44,778 bases of DNA from CAYRVX01 sp964642165 (lineage in GTDB: Bacteria > Planctomycetota > Phycisphaerae > SM23-33), in assembly GCA_964642165.1 (NCBI GenBank), contig CAZXOC010000019.1, positions 1 through 44,778 of the forward strand. The letters are read 5' to 3'. The notes under the pieces are model-generated. The model was given only the letters and a program-made list of their open reading frames with translations. It ran no database searches and was not told where the DNA came from. A program made the position numbers and the translations under genes. Within the stretch, counting starts at the first letter, position 1. Every line of letters begins with the position of its first letter. Shown here one piece after another: positions 8,163 through 16,370 of this stretch.

Positions 8163-9902
8163 ATGCCCTCAAGGCTTGTGAAGCCGCACGGCGGCACGCT
8201 GGTGGACCTGACGGTCTCGGAGGACCGTGCCGGGGAGCTGAAGGAGCTCTCCCGCGACCAGCCGTCCTGGGACCTGACGCCGCGCCAGGTCTGCGACCTG
8301 GAGCTGCTGATGAACGGCGGGTTCTCACCGCTGAGGGGCTTCCTGACGCGGGCCGACTACGAGGGCGTCTGCGACGGCATGCGCCTCGCGGACGGGACGC
8401 TCTGGCCGATGCCCATCATGCTCGACGTGACGGAGGAGCTGGCCGAGCAGCTCGAGCCCGGCCGCCCCTTGGCCCTGCGCGACCCCGAGGGCGTCATGCT
8501 GGCGGTCCTTCACGTCGAGGACGTCTGGGAGGCCGACCGCCAGGCCGAGGCGGAGAAGGTCTTCGGCTCGATCGACCCCGAGCACCCGGGTGTGGCCTAC
8601 CTGCTGCGGAAGACGAACGCCTGCTACGTGGGGGGCTCGGTCGAGGGCGTCGAGCCCCCGAGCCATTACGACTACCGGATGGTGCGACTGGCGCCCCGGC
8701 GGCTCCGCGAGCGGTTCGCCCAGTTGGGCTGGCGGCGCGTCGTGGCCTTCCAGACCCGCAATCCCATGCACCGGGCCCACTACGAGCTGACGTACCGCGC
8801 CGCGGCGGACCTGGAGGCCAGCCTCCTGATCCACCCGGTCGTCGGCAGGACCAAGCCGGGCGACGTGGACCACTTCACTCGCGTCCGCTGCTACCTGCAC
8901 CTGATGCGGCACTATCCGCAAGGCACGGCGATGGTGAGCCTCCTGCCGCTGGCCATGCGCATGGGCGGGCCGAGGGAGGCCGTCTGGCACGCCATCATCC
9001 GCAAGAACTACGGCTGCACGCACTTCATCGTCGGTCGGGACCACGCCGGGCCGGGCAGCGACGCCGAGGGCCGTCCGTTCTACGGCCCGTACGACGCCCA
9101 GGAGCTGCTCCGGCAGCACGAGGAGGAACTCGGCATTCGCATGGTGCCGTTCAAGCTGATGGTCTACCTGGCCGAGGGGAACCGCTACGTGCCCGTCGAC
9201 GAGGTGCCGGAGGGCGTCGAGCCCAAGAGCCTCTCGGGCACGGAGCTCCGCGCGCGGCTGGGCGACGGGCGCGAGATCCCCTCGTGGTTCTCGTTCCCCG
9301 AGGTCATCCGGGAGCTTCGCCGAACGTATCCCCCCCGAGCGAGGCAGGGCTTCACGGTGTTCTTCACCGGCCTGCCGAGCAGCGGCAAGAGCACCCTCGC
9401 GAACGTCCTGATGGTCAAGCTGCTGGAGATCGGCGGGCGCCCCATCACCTTGCTGGACGGCGACCTCGTCCGCAAGCACCTCTCCAGCGAGCTGGGGTTC
9501 TCCAAGGAGCACCGCGACATCAACATCCGGCGGATCGGCTGGGTGGCGTCGGAGATCACCAAGAACGGCGGCATCGCCATCTGTGCCCCGATCGCCCCCT
9601 ACGATCACGTGCGCAAGGAGCTGCGGGCGCTGATCGCCCCCAAGGGCTGCTTCCTGCTGGTCCACGTCTCCACGCCCGTGGAGGTCTGCGAGCAGCGCGA
9701 CCGCAAGGGGCTCTACGCCAAGGCGCGAGCCGGCGTCATCCAGGAGTTCACCGGCGTTTCCGACCCCTACGAGGTGCCCGACGACGCCGATCTGGCCTTC
9801 GACACGACCGACCGGTCGCCCGAGGAGTGCGTCCAGGAGATCGTCCTGCACCTCGAGAAGGCCGGGTACGTCGGGCCCGGCACCGACGACGGAAGCGAGT
9901 GA
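8163..9902 (+). CDS. Bifunctional ATP sulfurylase / APS kinase
   Basis: This 579-residue fusion makes PAPS from sulfate in two steps. The N-terminal part (to about residue 390) is ATP sulfurylase of the Sat/MET3 type, with QTRNPMHRAH at 197-206 and GRDHAGPG at 291-298. The C-terminal part is APS kinase (CysC), with P-loop GLPSSGKS at 403-410, DGD at 432-434 and FSKEHRDINIRR next to it. Both active sites look intact. ATP sulfurylase fused N-terminally to APS kinase is a known bacterial architecture. The cysQ gene starts 3 nt after the stop, so the pair is translationally close. There is no CysH or sulfite reductase gene nearby and a sulfotransferase lies 4 kb away, so PAPS is probably made for sulfation. 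Confidence 0.95.
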   Translation: MPSRLVKPHGGTLVDLTVSEDRAGELKELSRDQPSWDLTPRQVCDLELLMNGGFSPLRGFLTRADYEGVCDGMRLADGTLWPMPIMLDVTEELAEQLEPGRPLALRDPEGVMLAVLHVEDVWEADRQAEAEKVFGSIDPEHPGVAYLLRKTNACYVGGSVEGVEPPSHYDYRMVRLAPRRLRERFAQLGWRRVVAFQTRNPMHRAHYELTYRAAADLEASLLIHPVVGRTKPGDVDHFTRVRCYLHLMRHYPQGTAMVSLLPLAMRMGGPREAVWHAIIRKNYGCTHFIVGRDHAGPGSDAEGRPFYGPYDAQELLRQHEEELGIRMVPFKLMVYLAEGNRYVPVDEVPEGVEPKSLSGTELRARLGDGREIPSWFSFPEVIRELRRTYPPRARQGFTVFFTGLPSSGKSTLANVLMVKLLEIGGRPITLLDGDLVRKHLSSELGFSKEHRDINIRRIGWVASEITKNGGIAICAPIAPYDHVRKELRALIAPKGCFLLVHVSTPVEVCEQRDRKGLYAKARAGVIQEFTGVSDPYEVPDDADLAFDTTDRSPEECVQEIVLHLEKAGYVGPGTDDGSE

Positions 9903-9905
9903 CCG

Positions 9906-10706
9906 ATGGATGAGCGCCTCCTGCCCGGGCTGCTGGAACGCTGCAGGGAGATCGCCCACGCCGCGGCCGAGGCGATCCGGGAAATCGCCGCCGACATCGG
10001 GCGCGTCGAGATCAAGGAGGACCGCTCCCCGCTGACGCGCGCGGACCTGGCCTCGCACCGGCTGATCGCCTCGGCCCTCGAGCAGCTTCGGCCCGCCTTC
10101 CCCGTGATCTCGGAGGAGGGCGACCTGTCCCGGGCCGCGGAGGCCCGACACGTGACCTACTGGCTCGTCGACCCGCTCGACGGGACCAAGGAGTTCGTCA
10201 GGGGCCTGCCCGAGTACACGGTGAACATCGCACTGGTGGAAGAGGGGCGACCCGTCCTCGGCGTCATTCACGTCCCGGCCGCGGGAGAGCTGTACTGGGC
10301 CGCCGCGGGACTGGGATCGCACAAGCAGGCCCCCGGCGAGCCGCCGCGGCGTCTGGCCGCCGCGACCCGGCCGCGCCCGCGGACGGCGGTCGTCAGCCGC
10401 TCGCACCTCTCGGAGGCCACGCAGCAGTTCCTCGATCGCCTGAACGTCGCGGAGGTCACGCGGCGGGGCAGCTCGCTCAAGATCTGCGCCGTGGCCGAGG
10501 GCGCGGCGGACGTCTACCCGCGCTTCGGTCCGACGTGGTATTGGGACACGGCCGCCGGGGCGGCCATCGCGCGGGAGGCTGGCTGCCGCGTCGTGGACCT
10601 GGCGGGGCAAGACCTCGGCTACGACCTCGCCGACGGGCTAAAGCACGACGGCTTCATCGTGAGCCCGGCCGGGATGGACCTGACCGGCGGCGCTGCCGCT
10701 CGCTGA
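9906..10706 (+). CDS. cysQ: 3'(2'),5'-bisphosphate nucleotidase CysQ
   Basis: CysQ hydrolyses PAP, the by-product of sulfotransferases, to AMP and phosphate. The 266-residue protein belongs to the inositol-monophosphatase superfamily and shows the metal site E70-E71 (VISEEGD) and the signature W86-LVDPLDGTKEF, in which D89, D92, G93 and T94 are the usual metal/phosphate ligands. YTVNIAL follows at 104-110, as in CysQ proteins. Length is normal. It sits directly behind the PAPS synthase gene (3-nt gap), which is the expected partner because PAP inhibits sulfotransferases. This pairing strengthens the view that active sulfotransfer occurs in this pathway. Confidence 0.93.
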   Translation: MDERLLPGLLERCREIAHAAAEAIREIAADIGRVEIKEDRSPLTRADLASHRLIASALEQLRPAFPVISEEGDLSRAAEARHVTYWLVDPLDGTKEFVRGLPEYTVNIALVEEGRPVLGVIHVPAAGELYWAAAGLGSHKQAPGEPPRRLAAATRPRPRTAVVSRSHLSEATQQFLDRLNVAEVTRRGSSLKICAVAEGAADVYPRFGPTWYWDTAAGAAIAREAGCRVVDLAGQDLGYDLADGLKHDGFIVSPAGMDLTGGAAAR

Positions 10707-10772
10707 GCGCGTGCCGCCCGCCGAGCTGCCGGGACGATGAAGGCGGGCGCGGGAAGTGTCGATACGGTAACG

Positions 10773-10807
10773 GACGGCGCGGGCGTGAAGACCGTCCCGC
10801 GCGTCCG
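10773..10807 (+). promoter_or_regulatory. Stem-loop abutting the wbpB ribosome binding site
   Basis: GGACGGCGCGGG (10773-10784) pairs with CCCGCGCGTCC (10797-10807) over 11 bp with one bulged base, around a 12-nt loop. The stem ends one base before GAAAGGAGA, the ribosome binding site of the oxidoreductase gene. It could modulate translation or protect a processed 5' end. No U-run follows, so it is not a standard terminator. Confidence 0.4.
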
Positions 10808-10820
10808 AAAGGAGATACCC

Positions 10821-11825
10821 ATGCTTTGCCTGGCGGTGGTCGGAGCGGGTCATTGGGGCAAGAACCTCGTGCGGAACTTCGCGTCGCTGCCCGAGACGCG
10901 CGTGAAGCATATCTGCGACCTCAGCGAGGACGTGCGCCGGCGCATGGCGTCGCTGTATCCCCAGGCGACCGTGACGGACGACCTGGACGTCATCCTCACC
11001 GACGACGAGGTGCAGGCCGTCGTGGTCGCCGTCGAGGCGCCCCTGCACTACGAGGTGGCCAAGAAGTCGCTCCAGGCCGGCAAGCACACCTACGTCGAGA
11101 AGCCGCTGACGCTCTCGGGGGACGAGTCGAAGGAGCTGGTGGATCTCGCCGCGGCGGGGGACGTGCGGCTGATGGTGGGCCACCTGCTGGAGTACCACCC
11201 GGCGGTGGAGTACATGAAGCAGCAGATCGACCAGGGCGTGCTGGGCGAGACGCTGTACCTGTACTGCCAGCGGGTGAACCTGGGCATCGTGCGGAAGGCC
11301 GAGAACGCCTGGTGGTCGCTGGCGCCGCACGACGTGTCGGTGGCGTGCTACCTCTTCGGCGCCGAGCCGGTGAGCGTCTCGGCCAGCGGGCACGCCTACC
11401 TCCAGGAAGGCGTCGAGGACGTCGTCTTCGCCAACCTGAAGTTCGCCGACGGGCGGATGGCGCACATCCACGTCTCCTGGCTGGACCCGCACAAGATCCG
11501 CAAGGTCACGCTGGTCGGCGCGCAGAAGATGGTGGTCTTCGACGACATGGAGGCGGCGGAGAAGATCCGCGTGTACGACAAGGGCGCGTACGTGCAGCGG
11601 ACGGTGGAGAGCTACGTCGAGGCCATCACGCTTCGGACGGGCGACATCCTGATCCCGAAGGTCCCCGGCGGCGAGCCGCTGCGGACGGAGTGCCAGCACT
11701 TCGTGGACTGCGTTCGGGACGGCGTGGCGCCTCGCAGCGACGGGGCGGACGGGCTGCGCGTGGTCAAGGTCCTGGAGGCCGGGTCGAAGTCGCTGGCCAG
11801 CGGGGGCGAACCGGTCCGCCTGTGA
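10821..11825 (+). CDS. wbpB: WbpB/WlbA-like UDP-GlcNAcA 3-dehydrogenase (Gfo/Idh/MocA family)
   Basis: The 334-residue protein starts with a Rossmann fold (VVGAGHWGKN, residues 5-14) and has the EKPLTLS motif with the conserved lysine of Gfo/Idh/MocA oxidoreductases. AGHWGKNLVRNF is typical of the WbpB/WlbA subgroup, which oxidises C3 of UDP-GlcNAcA using NAD+. The ATG at 10821 is preceded at 6 nt by AAAGGAGA; an in-frame ATG at 10737 would add 28 residues ending in KEIP, encoded by that ribosome site, and is rejected. It is followed by the WbpD- and WbpE-like genes, so the C3 ketone made here would be aminated and acetylated by its neighbours. The subgroup assignment rests mainly on that neighbourhood. 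Confidence 0.87.
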   Translation: MLCLAVVGAGHWGKNLVRNFASLPETRVKHICDLSEDVRRRMASLYPQATVTDDLDVILTDDEVQAVVVAVEAPLHYEVAKKSLQAGKHTYVEKPLTLSGDESKELVDLAAAGDVRLMVGHLLEYHPAVEYMKQQIDQGVLGETLYLYCQRVNLGIVRKAENAWWSLAPHDVSVACYLFGAEPVSVSASGHAYLQEGVEDVVFANLKFADGRMAHIHVSWLDPHKIRKVTLVGAQKMVVFDDMEAAEKIRVYDKGAYVQRTVESYVEAITLRTGDILIPKVPGGEPLRTECQHFVDCVRDGVAPRSDGADGLRVVKVLEAGSKSLASGGEPVRL

Positions 11826-11900
11826 GCCCGTAGAAGCGGCGCGTGGCCCGGCGGCCGCCGAAGCGCCGAGCCGCTCCCGGCCCGGCAGAAAGGAAGCCGC

Positions 11901-12575
<675 letters not shown>

Positions 12576-12627
12576 CGCGCCGCGGCCGCGCGGGCCGGCC
12601 CAAGGCATCGCACGAAGGAACCACACG

Positions 12628-13770
12628 ATGAACGTCCCCCTGCTCGACCTGAAGGCCCAGTACGCGACGCTGCGCGACGAAATAATGCCCGCCCTGGAGG
12701 CCGTGATGGAGAGCCAGTACTTCATCAACGGTCCGGCGGTGAAGGAGTTGGAGGCGGCCGTGGCCGAGTACAGCGGCTGCGCGGCCGCGGTGGGTGTCTC
12801 CAGCGGCACCGACGCGCTGATCGTCAGCCTCATGGCCCTGGGCATCGGCGAGGGCGCCCCGGCCTGCCGGGTGGGGCAGGCCTGCCCCGGTTGCGACGAG
12901 GTGATCACCACGCCGTACACGTTCTTCGCGACGGCGGGGAGCATCTGGCGTGTGGGGGCCAAGCCGGTCTTCGTGGACATCGAGCCGGAGACGTTCAACA
13001 TCGACGCGTCACGGATCGAGGCGGCCGTCACGGAGCACACGAAGGCGATCCTGCCGGTCCACCTGTTCGGGCAGGTGGCCGACATGGAGCCGATCCTGGC
13101 GATCGCCGGCAGGCACGGCCTGGCGGTGATCGAGGACGGCGCCCAGGCCATCGGGGCGACGTACCGGGGCCGCAAGGCGGGCTCGATGGGCACGACGGGG
13201 TGCTTCAGCTTCTTCCCCAGCAAGAACCTGGGCGGCCTGGGGGACGGGGGGATGGTCACGACGCAGGACGAGGAGCTGGCCGACCGGCTGACGCAGTGCC
13301 GCAACCACGGCTCGAAGCCGAAGTACTACCACAAGTGGGTGGGGGGGAACTTCCGTCTGGACACGATCCAGGCGGCGGGCCTGCTGGTGAAGCTGGGGCA
13401 TCTGGACGACTGGTCGGCCAAGCGCCGGGCCAACGCGGCCCGCTACGAGGAGTTGTTCGCCGACGTGGCGGAGGTCGTCACGCCGAAGGTTGCTGATGGC
13501 AACGTCAGCATTTACAACCAGTACGTGATCCGCGTTCCGCGTCGCGACGAGCTGCAGGCGCACCTGAAGGCTCAGGGCATCGGCACGGCGATCTACTACC
13601 CGCTGAGCCTCCACGAGCAGGCATGCTTCGCCGACCTGGGCCACAAGACAGGCGACTTTCCCGAGAGCGAGAAGGCCGCCGCGGAGACGCTGGCCATCCC
13701 GATCTACCCGGAACTGACCGACGAGCAGATCGTCCACGTGGCCGAGACCATCCAGGCGTTCCTGGCGTAG
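12628..13770 (+). CDS. wbpE: WbpE-like PLP-dependent sugar aminotransferase (DegT/DnrJ/EryC1)
   Basis: This enzyme converts the C3-keto nucleotide sugar to the amine, normally with glutamate. The 380-residue protein starts with NVPLLDLKAQY, has GVSSGTDAL (phosphate binding), EDGAQAIGA (170-178) and the PLP lysine K199 in FFPSKNLGG. The ATG at 12628 follows GAAGGAA by about 8 nt. One feature is odd: residues 77-89 (APACRVGQACPGC) interrupt the segment that in relatives reads G-E/P-G-D-E-V-I-T-T-P. The corresponding 39 bp carry a palindrome (see that entry). The insertion keeps the frame and sits in a surface loop before the active-site strand, so activity may survive. The remaining motifs look intact. 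Confidence 0.9.
   Translation: MNVPLLDLKAQYATLRDEIMPALEAVMESQYFINGPAVKELEAAVAEYSGCAAAVGVSSGTDALIVSLMALGIGEGAPACRVGQACPGCDEVITTPYTFFATAGSIWRVGAKPVFVDIEPETFNIDASRIEAAVTEHTKAILPVHLFGQVADMEPILAIAGRHGLAVIEDGAQAIGATYRGRKAGSMGTTGCFSFFPSKNLGGLGDGGMVTTQDEELADRLTQCRNHGSKPKYYHKWVGGNFRLDTIQAAGLLVKLGHLDDWSAKRRANAARYEELFADVAEVVTPKVADGNVSIYNQYVIRVPRRDELQAHLKAQGIGTAIYYPLSLHEQACFADLGHKTGDFPESEKAAAETLAIPIYPELTDEQIVHVAETIQAFLA
12861..12882. repeat. Palindromic insertion inside the aminotransferase gene
   Basis: GGCCTGCC (12861-12868) and GGCAGGCC (12875-12882) are perfect inverted arms around the 6-nt loop GGGTGG. They sit within a 39-bp in-frame segment (12856-12894) that appears to be extra relative to the family. 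The shape recalls small REP-like palindromes that can invade coding regions. No second copy was seen in this window. Confidence 0.55.
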
Positions 13771-13839
13771 GCGGGTCCTCCGCTCCGGTCGCGGCGCGCG
13801 TGGCCGGAGGGCCCGGGGCGACGCTCCGGCGGGAGGGTG

Positions 13840-14403
13840 TCATCGATTGCGGTATAGGGACGGGTCGACGGCCGCGGCCATGGCGTCGACGTCCAGGCCG
13901 CCGTCGAGGAAGTCGCTGATGCGCTTGGCCTGCTCGCGCGGCTCGGCCAGCACGTCGCGGTAATGGACGTCGAGCAGCCGGAAGCACTCCTGCCGGCCCA
14001 CCCACTGGTCGAACTCGGCGAGTTGGGTGCGGAACAGCTCGGCGATCTGCTCGTCGTCGTCGCCCCCCCGGCCGAGTCGATCCAGCATGATCTTCTGGGA
14101 GGCCAGCACCTCGTTGAGCCTCCGCCGCGTGAAGACGACGCGGTAGGGGCGGTCCTGCGGCAGGTCGTACAGCAGGCGGTAGACCATCTTGACGACCTTG
14201 CCGGCGGCCCCGTCCAGCCAGGAGGCATCTTCCCGGGTTTTCTTGACCGGCTCGAACTCGTAGTAGCCTCTTGGGTTATCCTCATCGGCCCGGCGGATGT
14301 TGTCGGTCAGGGCGGGCAGGCCGCCGGCCTCCAGCATCTGCATCATCATCGAGGTGCCGGAACGGGGCAGGCCCGAGACGATCGTCACGTAGCGGCGTTC
14401 CAT
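13840..14403 (-). CDS. P-loop sulfotransferase (PAPS-dependent)
   Basis: The 187-residue protein begins with the 5'-phosphosulfate-binding loop SGLPRSGTS (10-18), followed by a helix, as in bacterial carbohydrate sulfotransferases. VVFTRRRLNEVLASQ further on fits the 3'-phosphate-binding strand and helix. It would transfer sulfate from PAPS to a hydroxyl or amine of a glycan or glycolipid. At 187 residues it is short for the family (often 250-300), so it may be a compact single-domain form. The ATG at 14403 is chosen because the fold begins immediately; an upstream extension crosses a predicted promoter. It is convergent with wbpE and divergent from the flippase gene, and is the likely consumer of PAPS made by the fused sulfurylase/kinase. 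Confidence 0.82.
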   Translation of the reverse strand: MERRYVTIVSGLPRSGTSMMMQMLEAGGLPALTDNIRRADEDNPRGYYEFEPVKKTREDASWLDGAAGKVVKMVYRLLYDLPQDRPYRVVFTRRRLNEVLASQKIMLDRLGRGGDDDEQIAELFRTQLAEFDQWVGRQECFRLLDVHYRDVLAEPREQAKRISDFLDGGLDVDAMAAAVDPSLYRNR

Positions 14404-14473
14404 GGGCTGATCTCGCTCTCGCTTGGTCGGTCGGCTGGCGGCAACGCCCTTCGTCACCGGAGGCCGGGAGCGT

Positions 14474-14502
14474 ATTATAAAGGTCGGCCCTGCCGTTTCC
14501 AG
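14474..14502 (-). promoter_or_regulatory. Predicted promoter of the sulfotransferase gene
   Basis: A perfect TATAAT lies on the minus strand at 14479-14474, about 70 nt before the sulfotransferase ATG. Seventeen bp upstream stands CTGGAA (14502-14497), a poor -35 match. The perfect -10 in such GC-rich DNA is the main evidence. Confidence 0.45.
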
Positions 14503-14688
14503 CCCGGGGGGGCCGCTGCCGGGCGCCACCTCCACGGACGCGTGGCTTGGGACGTGCCCCCGGGTGCCCGGGGATGATCGCGGCACTGCGCCCGCCCGGC
14601 GCGGGAGGGGAGCGAACGAGAGGCCGTCTCAGGCGTACTGACAACGGGATGGGCGTGGAGTTTGGGCAAGCGCTACGCCGCGCCTGCC

Positions 14689-14706
14689 GATAACGTAGGA
14701 TAACGT
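14689..14706 (+). promoter_or_regulatory. Direct repeat, possible operator upstream of the wzx operon
   Basis: GATAACGT occurs twice, at 14689-14696 and 14699-14706, exactly one helical turn (10 bp) apart, followed by CCACGTGTGG. This AT-richer island lies in the 463-bp divergent region 14404-14866, which holds no gene I can support. Phased half-sites like these suit a dimeric or oligomeric regulator. No convincing -35/-10 pair for the flippase gene was found around it. Confidence 0.35.
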
Positions 14707-14810
14707 CCACGTGTGGGATGGCGAGGAGTCCTGCGCCGTCGCCGGCTTCGGCAAGAGGCCCGAACGGGCCCCGGTGCGGCGGGCTTCGGCTGCGCGGAAG
14801 GACGGGATCG

Positions 14811-14831
14811 ACCGGTTGAGGCTGAACCGGT
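14811..14831 (+). promoter_or_regulatory. Inverted repeat in the leader of the wzx operon
   Basis: ACCGGTT (14811-14817) and AACCGGT (14825-14831) are perfect inverted arms around a 7-nt loop, ending 35 nt before the flippase ATG. It could be a repressor site or an mRNA hairpin. There is no U-run. Confidence 0.35.
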
Positions 14832-14866
14832 AGGCCATCCCAGGAGCTTGCGGCAGGGATGAAGGC

Positions 14867-16366
14867 ATGAGAGTCGCGACACGAGCTGCTGTGATCATGG
14901 TCTCCCGCGGCCTGATGCAGCTCTGTACCATCATCCTGGCCGTGGTGCTGGTTCGTGTCATCAGCAAGGACCTCTACGGGACGTATCGCCAGGTCATCCT
15001 GCTGGTGGGCCTTGTGGAGGGCATCTTCCTGGCGAACATCGCGAGCTCCCTGTTCTACTTCCTTCCTGCCGGGGACCGGCAACGACGCCCCGTCGTTCTG
15101 GCACAGACCCTTCTGGTTTCGTTGGTGGTGGGAGGTCTGGCGGCGGTCGTGCTGCTGGTCGGGTCCGAGCCGATCAGCAGGCTGTTCGCCAGCAACGACC
15201 TGTTGGGCTCTTCGCTTCGGGTCTTCTGCCTGTATGTCGTGTTCCGCGCCGTGCTGTCCGTCGTGACGCCCTTCATGGTCTCGCTGGATCGCCCCGTTCG
15301 CGCGGGGATCTACGCGGTGGTGGGCACGGTCCTTCGGGTCGGGCTGACGACGTACGGATTCGTGACGGGGTGGTCCATCGAGGCAACGCTCCTTCTTGCC
15401 ATGGCCGGCGAAGCGCTGCTCATGGTCGTGGCGGCCGTGGACATGTTCCGGCTGTGCCGGGGCGGGACCTGGGGCGTCGAGTTCTCGCTCCTGTGGGAGC
15501 AGGTCTCGTACGTCTGGCCGCTGTGCCTGACCTCGGGCATCGCCTTGCTGAGCCGCCGGCTCGACCAGGCCCTGATCTCCGCCACGTTCGAGACGTCGGA
15601 CTACGCGGTCTACGCCTGCGGGGCGATGGAACTGCCCGTGATGAGTCTCGTGGTGTCCAGCATCAGCACGGCGTTGATGCCGAGTCTGGTCGAGATGGGC
15701 CGGGAAGGCCGGATCCCCAATGCGCTGAGCCTCTGGCAGAACGGCGCCCGGAAGGCGGCGCTGGTCATCTTCCCGTGCTTCGCGTTCTGCCTGTTCCACG
15801 CCAGGGACATCATGGTCCTCCTGTACGGCGAGGGCTTCGCCAGGGCCGCCTGGCCCTTCGCGGTCTACCTCTTCCTCCTGCCTCTGCACATCACCATCTA
15901 CGGGACCTTCTTCCGGGCGATGGGGGAAACGAGACCGATAACGGTTGCCGGGATCATCGCCCTGGTCAGCAACATCAGTATCAGTTCCTTTCTGATATGG
16001 CTTGGCCGCGGCTCCCTCCTGTCGTTCGTCGGACCCGCCGTTGGGACCGTGTGTTGCGCCGTGCTGAGCACTGCCTACAAGGCGCGGGTCATGAGTCGCC
16101 TTGCGCGTGTTCGCATGCTTAGGGTGCTACCCGTACGAGAACTGGCTTGTCTGATGAGCGTTTCCGTCGGCTCATGTGCCGTTTTCCTTATCCCTTCTCC
16201 TGTGGTCATGCCGAAGTGGGCCGTCTTGATCGCACATGCGGGAATGTACCTGGCGGCCGTCCTGGGGGTGCTGGTCGGCTTCAGAATGCTCCGGACAGAC
16301 GAGTTAAGGCTTCTCGGCCCGGTCGGCGCGTGGATCGAGCGGCTGTATGCGAGGCGTGGAAGCTAG
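14867..16366 (+). CDS. Wzx-type lipid-linked oligosaccharide flippase
   Basis: This 499-residue integral membrane protein has about 12-14 hydrophobic segments and the N-terminal pattern of the MOP/polysaccharide-biosynthesis flippases: a first helix with AAVIMVSRGLMQLCTIILAV, then LVRVISKDLYGTYRQV. Such proteins move undecaprenyl-linked repeat units from the cytoplasmic to the periplasmic leaflet. The ATG at 14867 follows GAAGG closely. It opens a plus-strand series of glycosyltransferases, a pyruvyltransferase and a polymerase-like protein, which is typical of a Wzx/Wzy polysaccharide locus. The substrate is presumably the repeat unit built by these neighbours. The GT gene downstream starts 4 nt after its stop. 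Confidence 0.87.
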   Translation: MRVATRAAVIMVSRGLMQLCTIILAVVLVRVISKDLYGTYRQVILLVGLVEGIFLANIASSLFYFLPAGDRQRRPVVLAQTLLVSLVVGGLAAVVLLVGSEPISRLFASNDLLGSSLRVFCLYVVFRAVLSVVTPFMVSLDRPVRAGIYAVVGTVLRVGLTTYGFVTGWSIEATLLLAMAGEALLMVVAAVDMFRLCRGGTWGVEFSLLWEQVSYVWPLCLTSGIALLSRRLDQALISATFETSDYAVYACGAMELPVMSLVVSSISTALMPSLVEMGREGRIPNALSLWQNGARKAALVIFPCFAFCLFHARDIMVLLYGEGFARAAWPFAVYLFLLPLHITIYGTFFRAMGETRPITVAGIIALVSNISISSFLIWLGRGSLLSFVGPAVGTVCCAVLSTAYKARVMSRLARVRMLRVLPVRELACLMSVSVGSCAVFLIPSPVVMPKWAVLIAHAGMYLAAVLGVLVGFRMLRTDELRLLGPVGAWIERLYARRGS

Positions 16367-16370
16367 AGAG

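Noticed and set aside
10737..10820. Upstream ATG of the oxidoreductase gene
   Set aside because: The 28 extra residues would be encoded by the hairpin and the strong ribosome site that serve the ATG at 10821.
13771..13839. A terminator between the convergent aminotransferase and sulfotransferase genes
   Set aside because: CTCCGG and CCGGAG arms exist but with an 18-nt loop and no T-run, so it is not convincing.
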